Shown: positions 1 to 5,486 of the stretch, piece by piece
Position numbering within the stretch: the first letter of the stretch is position 1
How the letters are laid out: every line of letters starts with the position of its first letter
Assembly: GCA_030639665.1 (NCBI GenBank)
Contig: DAOWCC010000142.1
Span: 1 to 6,316, forward strand
Direction: 5' to 3'
Origin: Elusimicrobiota bacterium
GTDB taxonomy: Bacteria > Elusimicrobiota > Elusimicrobia > Elusimicrobiales > UBA9959
Length of the DNA: 6,316 bases
Notes under the pieces: generated by a model
Told to the model about the DNA's origin: nothing
Databases searched by the model: none
The model's input: the letters and a program-made list of their open reading frames with translations, nothing else
Position numbers and translations under genes: made by a program

Positions 1-1
1 C

Positions 2-52
2 GTCTTTGTGTGGAATTGTTCTTTATTTTTTTCTCACACAGAGACACAGAGA
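2..52. repeat. ACACAGAG tandem repeat with inverted arm
   Basis: The 8-mer ACACAGAG occurs twice head to tail (36-43 and 44-51), followed by a degenerate AACACC. An inverted arm lies upstream: GTCTTTGTGTG (2-12) pairs with CACACAGAGAC (35-45) at 10 of 11 positions, the odd pair being a G-U wobble in RNA, around a 22-nt loop. It could form a hairpin on transcription. The function is unknown. The element starts at the window edge and may continue to the left. Confidence 0.5.
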
Positions 53-78
53 ACACCAAGCGCGTAACTTAAAATTTG

Positions 79-113
79 TTTTCTACTTTCCGTTTTTCTT
101 CTCATTTCTTAAC
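79..113 (-). repeat. Degenerate purine heptad repeat (copy 1)
   Basis: This is a pyrimidine tract on the plus strand and a purine tract on the minus strand, with a loose 7-bp rhythm. On the minus strand it contains GAAAGTAGAAA (90 down to 80), an exact 11-mer that recurs on the minus strand at 1585-1575 beside the pullulanase 3' end. The copy is more decayed than the other two, so its membership rests mainly on that 11-mer. Confidence 0.35.
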
Positions 114-190
114 ATTTAATCCTTACTATGTTGCTTAATTAACTTGTCAAGATACTACTACCTTAGGCGGGCAGGCAAAACGGTCAAAAT

Positions 191-219
191 TTGATAGAAT
201 TTTGCTAATTTAATACTAT
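191..219 (+). promoter_or_regulatory. Candidate sigma70-type promoter for the LUD gene
   Basis: TTGATA (191-196, one mismatch to TTGACA) and TACTAT (214-219, four of six matches to TATAAT) are separated by exactly 17 bp. Transcription would begin near 226 and give a leader of about 175 nt before the ATG at 402. In such AT-rich DNA chance matches of this quality are common, so the call rests only on spacing, orientation and position. Confidence 0.3.
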
Positions 220-246
220 AGGAATTTCCATTTTTCTTTAAAAGCA

Positions 247-333
247 ACCACGAAAGTGTTAAAATTTAGAAGACACGAAAAAGAATGGTAAATTAATATA
301 TTTCGCGCTTTCAGTCTTTCGTGTTTTCGTGGT
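247..333. repeat. CACGAAA nested inverted repeat with octad array
   Basis: Two left-hand words, ACCACGAAA (247-255) and ACACGAAA (273-280), each have a perfect inverted partner on the right: TTTCGTGGT (325-333) and TTTCGTGT (317-324). The stems are 9 and 8 bp and nested, with a 17-nt bulge on the left only. The right arm is itself four consecutive units of 8-bp period beginning TTTC: TTTCGCGC (301-308), TTTCAGTC (309-316), TTTCGTGT (317-324) and TTTCGTGGT (325-333). It looks like a degenerate palindromic intergenic repeat element. It lies between the candidate promoter and the LUD start, so it would be transcribed as a leader hairpin if that promoter is used. No protein or structural-RNA family is recognisable. 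Confidence 0.6.
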
Positions 334-361
334 AATGTTATAAATCTGTCTATGAGGAGTC

Positions 362-374
362 CGCCCAAAGGGCG
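362..374. repeat. Short GC hairpin upstream of the LUD start
   Basis: CGCCC-AAA-GGGCG is a perfect 5-bp palindrome with a 3-nt loop, 27 bp before the ATG at 402. No T-run follows, so it is not a typical intrinsic terminator. It could be a leader hairpin or a repeat remnant. Confidence 0.4.
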
Positions 375-401
375 TTAATTAAAGAAGTACCGGAGCCTTT
401 T

Positions 402-1016
402 ATGAACGAAAATCTTTTACTTACGGCAAAAGCGTTAAATGAAAACGGCTTTGAGACCGAAGTATTTGAGAATTCCAAAACCGCGGCTGAAAACATCATT
501 AAAAATGTAGGTTTAAAAAAAACTCTCGGTTTCGGCGGAAGTATGAGTGTTGACGCTTTAAATCTTAAAGAAAAACTCAGCGCGGCGGGAAATGAAATAA
601 TAAAACCGGGCCCGGGGATAAGTAAAGATGAAAAAATTAAGCTATGGCTGAAAGCTCAAAACGCGGATTTTTATTTTGCCTCTCCGCAAGCCATAACTTC
701 AAAAGGCGAGATGATTTTCCTTGACGCCAATGGAAACAGAGGCGCCGCCGTCATATACGGCCCTAAAAAAATCATTCTTATAGCGGGTTATAATAAACTG
801 GTTGAAACCTTGGATGACGGTTTATGGCGAGCGAGAAATATCGCGGCCATTAAAAATAATATCCGCCTGAAAAAAGATAATCCTTGTGTTCCCGCGGGAA
901 AATGCCAAGACTGCTCAAGCGAAAACAGAATTTGCAATGTCACTACCATACTTTCAAAAAAACCATGGATGAGTAATTATAAAGTGGTTTTGGTAAATGA
1001 AGAACTGGGATATTAG
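402..1016 (+). CDS. LUD-domain protein (lactate utilisation / DUF162-like)
   Basis: This is a 204-residue single-domain cytoplasmic protein of the LUD (DUF162, LutC/YkgG-like) family, which includes a component of the LutABC lactate oxidation system; the small stand-alone members have no firmly established reaction. Visible family signatures are the glycine-rich GFGGSMS (about 43-49), TSKGEMIFLDANGNR (99-113), GPKKIILIAGYNKLV (120-134) and a C-terminal Cys cluster PC-x5-C-x2-C-x6-C (Cys162, 168, 171, 178) before the closing VVLVNEELGY. The cysteines could bind metal or an Fe-S cluster; that is inference. The length is normal for the short form. The ATG at 402 is supported by GGAG six bases upstream. 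No lutA, lutB, lactate dehydrogenase or permease gene lies in the window, so the gene is an orphan here. The family assignment is firm; the substrate is unknown. Confidence 0.88.
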   Translation: MNENLLLTAKALNENGFETEVFENSKTAAENIIKNVGLKKTLGFGGSMSVDALNLKEKLSAAGNEIIKPGPGISKDEKIKLWLKAQNADFYFASPQAITSKGEMIFLDANGNRGAAVIYGPKKIILIAGYNKLVETLDDGLWRARNIAAIKNNIRLKKDNPCVPAGKCQDCSSENRICNVTTILSKKPWMSNYKVVLVNEELGY

Positions 1017-1150
1017 AAACACGGATAGAAGCGTGGCTGCGTAGAAGTATAGATGAGAGGCACAAAGAATAAAAACACAAAAGAAGTTTAGTTATTATGT
1101 TTGCTTTTGACTCATGACACTTAGACCCCCAGACTCTTGGACTTTCTGTT
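1017..1150. other. Convergent intergenic gap
   Basis: This 134-bp gap lies between the 3' ends of the LUD gene and the carbonic-anhydrase-like gene. I see no classical GC stem plus T-run terminator. The only long-range pairing I found is CAAAAG (1078-1083) with CTTTTG (1104-1109), which is too weak to call. The right third holds a GAC-N5 periodic tract (listed separately). The left part is rich in AGAAG and CACAAAG words resembling the other repeat tracts. Confidence 0.6.
1109..1142. repeat. GAC-N5 octad tandem tract
   Basis: GAC occurs at 1109, 1116, 1124, 1132 and 1140. The last four are exactly 8 bp apart and the first is 7 bp away. The intervening bases are degenerate (ACTTA, CCCCA, TCTTG). 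It stops about ten bases before the stop codon of the carbonic-anhydrase-like gene. It resembles a decayed 8-bp tandem repeat; no function is recognisable. Confidence 0.45.
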
Positions 1151-1522
1151 CTACACTATTTTTTCAACTCGCCACTCACTTGAAATCCATAAACCGAACA
1201 CATCGGCTTCAGGTTTCCAAGCCTTTACTTTTTTAACAGCGATATTAATTTGCTCCTTATGAGTTTTCTCATCAACAGGATTACCCAAACAATCATAATG
1301 TCCAACGACAAAAATCGCATTAATATTCCCCTCTCGACTAAGAGAGACATTTACTTTTTTTTTAATTCTGCTAATATCGCTATTTGAATCGGATAAATAA
1401 CCATCCATCCCGGCTTCCGTTATCATATCGACAAAATCAACCTTATGATTATTTTTTATCCAAAAAATCACCGGCTCTTGCACTCTGCCGTCCATACAAT
1501 TTAAGCATGTCGCAAATTTCAT
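1151..1522 (-). CDS. Small beta-carbonic-anhydrase-like zinc protein
   Basis: This 123-residue protein carries the zinc-site signature of beta-carbonic anhydrases: C-x-D-x-R near the N-terminus (Cys9, Asp11, Arg13 in CLNCMDGR) and H-x2-C in the middle (His75, Cys78 in VVGHYDCLGNP). In true enzymes these residues bind zinc and orient the bicarbonate/hydroxide. Beta-carbonic anhydrases are usually around 200 residues; this protein is much shorter and matches my memory of a compact putative-carbonic-anhydrase family (Pro_CA_2-like). There is no signal peptide, so it is cytoplasmic. The ATG at 1522 is strongly supported by AGGAGAGG (minus strand, 1537-1530) seven bases upstream. It lies 70 bp downstream of the pullulanase gene on the same strand and may be co-transcribed, though its strong ribosome binding site allows independent expression. 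CO2 hydration is unproven; a zinc-binding or regulatory role is equally possible. Confidence 0.75.
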   Translation of the reverse strand: MKFATCLNCMDGRVQEPVIFWIKNNHKVDFVDMITEAGMDGYLSDSNSDISRIKKKVNVSLSREGNINAIFVVGHYDCLGNPVDEKTHKEQINIAVKKVKAWKPEADVFGLWISSEWRVEKIV

Positions 1523-1573
1523 CTTATAACCTCTCCTAATAAACTGTAAGCAAAAAATCTAAAAAAACTCATC

Positions 1574-1608
1574 ATTTCTACTTTCTGCTCTCTTATCTCT
1601 GCTCTCTC
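1574..1608 (-). repeat. Purine heptad repeat over the pullulanase 3' end (copy 2)
   Basis: Read on the minus strand, this is five successive 7-bp units: GAGAGAG, CAGAGAT, AAGAGAG, CAGAAAG, TAGAAAT. The pullulanase stop codon TAA (1595-1593) falls across units two and three, so the repeat encodes the last residues (REQR) and continues into the spacer before the carbonic-anhydrase-like gene. The same CAGAAAG and GAGAG words end the DUF4015 gene at 5445-5470, in the same orientation relative to transcription. Confidence 0.5.
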
Positions 1609-4109
1609 ACAAGCACCATAAGCGCAATAGCGGAAACTTCAACTGATGATGATACCTTTTTATCATTATTAATAAAACCGTTTAAATCAAAAACAATTTC
1701 AAACTCACCTTCCGGCAAAACAAACTTTTCAGGTGTTTTTTTGGGATTAATTAAAACCACAATTTCTTTCCATGAGTCATTTACATTCTCGCCATTAAGC
1801 GTATAAGCTATCAAAGGAGCCTTTAAGGAAAGATTTTCATTTTTTTCGCCGATTTGTTCGGCGGAATAGAACTTTAGATTAGCCCTCACTTCCTTGGCTG
1901 TTTTCATTCTAAAAGAAGGATGATTCCGTCTGAGCTTTATTAAATCTTTATAAAAATTAAAAACCCCGGCATTTTCTTTTTTCAAACGCCAATCTATCAT
2001 ATTTATTTCGTCGGATAAATTATAAGAATTTTCCTCACCTTTTTTGGTCCTTAAAAATTCAGAACCCGAATGCAGAAAAGGAACGCCTTGCGAAGTAAAA
2101 ACAATGGCATTGGCAAGTTTTGCCATTTTGATTTTTTCTTCGCGCGAACTTTTTTCAGCCGATATGTCTATCTTGTCAAACAAGGTATGATTGTCATGAC
2201 AACTTACATAATTGATGCTTTCAAGAGGTGAATCGGTAAAATCATCAATACCGCCCATTATACCGCTCATAACCGCCTTTATGTTTTTTCCCGACTGAAC
2301 ATAACCCGTATCTTGGGCGTTAAACACGCTCCCTTTAAGAGCGTCTCTAAAGCCATCATTAAATAAAGAAAAGCCTTTAGACCGCTGGGCCCCTTTGCTA
2401 ATTCCTTCAATGGGAGTCGGCCCGGCCGCCCACGGCTCGCCGTATATGATAATATCCGGCTTTATTATTTTGAGTTTTCTAATGATTTCAAAAGCCGTCC
2501 GCTTATCCATAAGCCCCATCAAATCAAAACGAAAACCGTCGATCTTATATTTCTTTACCCAATAAGCAAGACTATCTAAAATAAATTTCCTTGCCATGGG
2601 CGCTTCGGTTTTAAACTCATTGCCGCAACCCGAACCATTGGAATAATTACCGTTAAAATTCGTCCTATAATAATAGTCATTGGCTACGGCATTAAAATTA
2701 AAATGAATATTTTCGGTCTCGGCCGTATGATTGTAAACAACATCCATAATCACCTTAATATTTTTTTTATGCAAGGCGTTTATCATGCGCTTAAGCTCTT
2801 TAACTCTTTTATCATTATCGGTTTCAGTCGCGTAAGAGCCGTCGGGAGAATTAAAATTAACGGGCATATAGCCCCAATTATATTCTTTTGTTCTTTCATC
2901 ATTTTCAAAATCCTGGAAAGGCAATATATGAACAACATTTACGCCAAGGTCCGTTAAATGATCCAAGCCCGTTTTTATATCGGGAAAATCTCTAAGCGTG
3001 GCATTCTCCTCGGCAAGGCCGAGATACTTGCCGGCAAATTTTATTTGAGCCGCCGAATCTATCGTGAAATCCCTAATATGCATTTCATAAACAATAGCCT
3101 CGGACGCGTCGAATTCAGGGCCGTCCGCCATTGAAGTAACATCATTTATTATCAAGCCCTTTCCGTCATGCGCTGTAACGCAGCGCGCGTAAGGATCAAG
3201 GCCTTCAAAAGCCGCCAAATGCTCTTTTATTCTTATTCGATAATATTTGCCGCTTAAATCCGATTCCGATTCCAGTTGCCAAAGTCCGTTTGAAATATAA
3301 TTCATTTCATAAACTTCGGGAGAGGCATCGGGAGATTGATAAATAAGAGAATAAGCTTTAACGGCCTTGGGTGAAAAAACTCTTATATAAGTTTTTCCTT
3401 CTTTAATAAAAGCTCCCATTTTTCTGTCGCTCTTAAAATAGTCGGAATAAATACCTTCGCCGATATCCAAAATAAAAGGCTTAAAAGACTTGGAATTTAA
3501 AACCACCTTGCCTTTATTAATCATTGCCCAATTAAAGTCGGGTAAAAGAGGAAAGACAAAATGAACTTTTCTTGAGAGTTTATTGCCCCCGCTCATCTCG
3601 CTAATGAGCGGATAAAATTTATTTCCTTTGTGTAAGAGATGAAAATCGTTTTTTCTAATAAAATTAATATTTACGGCTCTTGAAAATAAAATGGAAACTT
3701 TATTCTCGGAATCAAAAACCGCGCTTACTATCTTGGTTGATACTTCAGGCTCTCTAAAATATGGCTTTGCCTCGCCCTGCAAAATATAAACGCTGCTATG
3801 TTTTTTTGCGTCTATAATTTTCTCGGGAGCCTCTCTATTTTCCCAATTTTTATATTTGGGCAAAAGACCGATAAGTTTTCCTTCAAGCGAATGTTTTTTA
3901 AGATCAATTTCAAAAGAAGCTCCAAAATCATCGACGGACATCCTGCTAATTTCAAAGCCGTCTTTTTTATCTTCCGCGTTCCATACCCAGATGGTCCAAT
4001 TCTTATAATTGGAATCTATCCTATTATAGTGAACGATTAATTTTTCGCCGGAATAAGCATTGACAGTCATAAATAAAACTCCCGTAAATATAATCTTTTT
4101 TAAATTCAT
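1593..4109 (-). CDS. pulA: Secreted type I pullulanase (GH13)
   Basis: This 838-residue debranching enzyme would hydrolyse alpha-1,6 bonds in pullulan, starch or glycogen. Order of parts: a signal peptide (about 1-20, KK then a hydrophobic core, ending VNAYSG); a CBM41/PUD-like starch-binding module (about 22-118, with the YKNWTIWVWN tryptophans); an Ig-like spacer (about 122-220); a CBM48-like module (about 228-320); the GH13 barrel (about 337-700); and a beta-rich C-terminal domain. All four GH13 motifs are intact: DVVYNHT (456-462), GFRFDLMG with nucleophile Asp529, YGEPW with acid/base Glu558, and SCHDNH with Asp639. The debranching-enzyme signature YNWGY-x-P is at 410-416 but reads YNWGYMP, where Asp is usual before Pro. 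The start ATG lacks a clear Shine-Dalgarno sequence; the fit of the signal peptide supports it. The enzyme is probably exported or surface-bound. The gene is divergent from the DUF4015 hydrolase gene. Confidence 0.93.
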   Translation of the reverse strand: MNLKKIIFTGVLFMTVNAYSGEKLIVHYNRIDSNYKNWTIWVWNAEDKKDGFEISRMSVDDFGASFEIDLKKHSLEGKLIGLLPKYKNWENREAPEKIIDAKKHSSVYILQGEAKPYFREPEVSTKIVSAVFDSENKVSILFSRAVNINFIRKNDFHLLHKGNKFYPLISEMSGGNKLSRKVHFVFPLLPDFNWAMINKGKVVLNSKSFKPFILDIGEGIYSDYFKSDRKMGAFIKEGKTYIRVFSPKAVKAYSLIYQSPDASPEVYEMNYISNGLWQLESESDLSGKYYRIRIKEHLAAFEGLDPYARCVTAHDGKGLIINDVTSMADGPEFDASEAIVYEMHIRDFTIDSAAQIKFAGKYLGLAEENATLRDFPDIKTGLDHLTDLGVNVVHILPFQDFENDERTKEYNWGYMPVNFNSPDGSYATETDNDKRVKELKRMINALHKKNIKVIMDVVYNHTAETENIHFNFNAVANDYYYRTNFNGNYSNGSGCGNEFKTEAPMARKFILDSLAYWVKKYKIDGFRFDLMGLMDKRTAFEIIRKLKIIKPDIIIYGEPWAAGPTPIEGISKGAQRSKGFSLFNDGFRDALKGSVFNAQDTGYVQSGKNIKAVMSGIMGGIDDFTDSPLESINYVSCHDNHTLFDKIDISAEKSSREEKIKMAKLANAIVFTSQGVPFLHSGSEFLRTKKGEENSYNLSDEINMIDWRLKKENAGVFNFYKDLIKLRRNHPSFRMKTAKEVRANLKFYSAEQIGEKNENLSLKAPLIAYTLNGENVNDSWKEIVVLINPKKTPEKFVLPEGEFEIVFDLNGFINNDKKVSSSVEVSAIALMVLVREQR

Positions 4110-4202
4110 AATCTTTTTAGCCGCCCTAATCCATATATTGGTCGTTCACATAGTTTCCGACACTTGATTAAGCATAGCTTCCAATATTGTAGAATAATAG
4201 TT
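4110..4202. promoter_or_regulatory. Divergent control region between two exported enzyme genes
   Basis: This 93-bp gap must hold promoters for both the pullulanase (-) and the DUF4015 gene (+). On the plus strand a -10-like TAGAAT (4190-4195) ends seven bases before the ATG at 4203, which would give a leaderless transcript; the best -35-like word, TTGATT (4164-4169), is 20 bp away, too far for an ideal promoter. On the minus strand, TATATG about 20 bp upstream of the pullulanase ATG is a possible -10 element with no good -35. A large inverted repeat (listed separately) covers the right half. Shared regulation is plausible; the regulator is not visible. Confidence 0.4.
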
Positions 4203-4213
4203 ATGCTTAATCA
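4165..4213. repeat. 15-bp inverted repeat over the DUF4015 gene start
   Basis: The left arm 4165-4179 (TGATTAAGCATAGCT) and right arm 4199-4213 (AGTTATGCTTAATCA) are complementary at 14 of 15 positions. The outer 12 bp are perfect, and the single mismatch becomes a G-U pair in RNA. The loop is 19 nt (4180-4198) and contains the -10-like TAGAAT. The right arm includes the ATG at 4203-4205. As DNA it could be a two-site operator with arm centres about 34 bp apart; as RNA it would lock the start codon in a stem, but only if transcription begins upstream of 4165. Confidence 0.7.
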
Positions 4214-5474
4214 TCTAATTTCAATTTTCCTGCTTATCTTTCTATCCGTTTTCATTCAATCATCTAATGCCATCGAGCCTTCAAACCCCGTAAAAAAAAC
4301 CTTTCAAAAAGCTCGACCCGCTGGAAAACAAAATCCAATTTTTAAGGGTGAAACCGTTATAAACCGGACCGCAAAAAAATCTTCACGCCACATTCAAAAT
4401 CCCACTGAGTTCTCTAATGGGGCGATTACATCGACGGAAATTTTCAAAAAAATACGCGGCATCCATATTACAAGCTGGGGCGCGGGCTCAAGAAAATTGC
4501 GGGGCAAATTATTAAAAAACATCGACAACTCGATTATAAACACCGTTATTGTGGCCATCAAAGAAACCGACGGAAGAGTTTATATTCCGGGTGTTAAAAT
4601 CGCCAATACCTATGGTTCTACTTTAAAGGCAATACCCAGACCTAAAGAAATGATGGAAGATTTTGATAAGCGAGGCATATATACGATAGCCAGAATTGTG
4701 GTCTTTAAAGATAGCTTTCTGCCGGAAATTTCCCCCGAATTCGGAGTAAAAAATCCTGACGGAGATTTATGGAAAGACAGAAAGGGAGGCACATGGACGG
4801 ACCCATATAATAAAAAAATCTGGAAATATAATATTGAAGTGGCAAAACGCGCGGCCGAATTGGGCTTTGATGAAATACAATTTGATTATATTAGATATCC
4901 GTCTGAAGGAAATATCTCCGAATGCAGATATTCAAAACCCCATAGCAGCAAAAACGCTATAAACAATATCGCGAACTTTTTAAAATACGCGAATAAACAT
5001 CTAAAACCTTTTAATGTAAAAATATCAGCCGCCGTCTTTGGCCTGACAACAACCGCGAAAACCGATATGGGCATAGGCCAGGATATTAAGCTGATAGCGG
5101 ATAATACTGATTTTGTTTATCCTATGATGTATCCGTCTCACTATTATCCGGGAGCATATAGCCTGAAAAACCCCGATAGCGAGCCCTACAAAGTGATAAA
5201 CTTTGGATTAAACGACGCATTGAAAAAATTGGGGAAAGACTATTATAAATTAAGGCCTTATTTGCAGGATTTTTCAATCGGACATAGATATGGCCCTCAT
5301 GAAGTCAGGGCCCAAATATTAGCCGCGAAATTCAATTCTCTTGAAAGCTGGATACTCTGGAATCCATCTAACCGTTATAATTGGAAAGCCTTAACTCCCG
5401 GATCCTATCGCTCATTTATAGATCCATACTACATGGATAGTAATCAGAAAGCAGAAAGCAGAGAGGAGAACTAA
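4203..5474 (+). CDS. Exported DUF4015 putative glycoside hydrolase
   Basis: This is a putative TIM-barrel glycosidase of the DUF4015 (PF13200) type; the substrate is unknown. From the ATG at 4203 it has 423 residues. A hydrophobic signal sequence (MLNHLISIFLLIFLSVFIQSSNA) comes first, then a basic, low-complexity linker of about 58 residues rich in Lys, Arg, Ser and Asn. The catalytic-type domain begins at IRGIHITSWG and continues through ARIVVFKD, WTDPYNKKIWKYNIEVAKRA, GFDEIQFDYIRYP (the most conserved stretch, with likely active-site acids), TDFVYPMMYPSHY and SWILWNPSNRYNW. A TTG at 4164 is an alternative start adding 13 residues (MIKHSFQYCRIIV); neither start has a Shine-Dalgarno sequence. 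ATG is preferred because it gives a compact signal peptide, although the longer form would add Lys and Arg to its n-region. The last residues (QKAESREEN) are encoded by an intergenic-type purine repeat. The stop is 9 bp from the convergent deoB-like gene. Confidence 0.85.
   Translation: MLNHLISIFLLIFLSVFIQSSNAIEPSNPVKKTFQKARPAGKQNPIFKGETVINRTAKKSSRHIQNPTEFSNGAITSTEIFKKIRGIHITSWGAGSRKLRGKLLKNIDNSIINTVIVAIKETDGRVYIPGVKIANTYGSTLKAIPRPKEMMEDFDKRGIYTIARIVVFKDSFLPEISPEFGVKNPDGDLWKDRKGGTWTDPYNKKIWKYNIEVAKRAAELGFDEIQFDYIRYPSEGNISECRYSKPHSSKNAINNIANFLKYANKHLKPFNVKISAAVFGLTTTAKTDMGIGQDIKLIADNTDFVYPMMYPSHYYPGAYSLKNPDSEPYKVINFGLNDALKKLGKDYYKLRPYLQDFSIGHRYGPHEVRAQILAAKFNSLESWILWNPSNRYNWKALTPGSYRSFIDPYYMDSNQKAESREEN
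5445..5470 (+). repeat. Purine heptad repeat over the DUF4015 gene 3' end (copy 3)
   Basis: CAGAAAG (5445-5451), CAGAAAG (5452-5458) and CAGAGAG (5459-5465) are followed by GAGAA: a 7-bp tandem repeat inside the coding sequence, directly before the stop codon. It encodes the charged tail QKAESREE, which lies beyond the recognisable hydrolase domain. It matches the heptad words in the pullulanase 3' tract (1574-1608). Confidence 0.55.
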
Positions 5475-5486
5475 GGAGTTTCCTTA
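5472..5486. repeat. Small palindrome joining two convergent stop codons
   Basis: TAAGGA-GTT-TCCTTA is a perfect 6-bp inverted repeat with a 3-nt loop. Its outer triplets are the stop codon of the DUF4015 gene (5472-5474) and, on the minus strand, that of the deoB-like gene (5486-5484). It could serve as a weak bidirectional hairpin, but the stem is AT-rich and no T-run follows on either side, so I do not call it a terminator. Confidence 0.4.

Larger units (their letters stand above)
1..401. other. Non-coding region upstream of the LUD gene
   Basis: I see no credible gene in this 401-bp stretch. It is AT-rich and contains, in order: an ACACAGAG tandem repeat with a matching inverted arm (2-52), a pyrimidine-rich heptad tract (79-113), a GC-rich word GGCGGGCAGGC (166-176), a candidate promoter (191-219), a nested inverted-repeat cluster built of CACGAAA words (247-333), a short GC hairpin (362-374), and a ribosome binding site GGAG (392-395) six bases before the ATG at 402. 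If the promoter is real, the LUD gene has a leader of roughly 175 nt containing the CACGAAA hairpin. The layered repeat remnants suggest that this gap gathers repetitive DNA. Confidence 0.75.

Noticed and set aside
211..222. TAATACTATAGG resembling a T7 phage promoter
   Set aside because: It lacks the middle seven bases of the T7 consensus and there is no phage gene nearby; the similarity is only to the two ends of the motif.
352..378. Eight-codon leader ORF (MRSPPKGR) upstream of the LUD gene
   Set aside because: There is no ribosome binding site and nothing to suggest attenuation; an ORF this short is expected by chance.
1078..1109. CAAAAG/CTTTTG pairing as a terminator after the LUD gene
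   Set aside because: It has only six AT-rich base pairs across a 20-nt loop and no T-run.
2703..2957. Plus-strand reading frame inside the pullulanase gene
   Set aside because: It is opposite a gene with intact catalytic motifs, encodes no recognisable protein and has no ribosome binding site.
5422..5438. ATCCAT-ACTAC-ATGGAT hairpin near the DUF4015 gene end
   Set aside because: It is a 6-bp stem inside the coding sequence with no following T-run; most likely chance codon sequence (DPYYMD).
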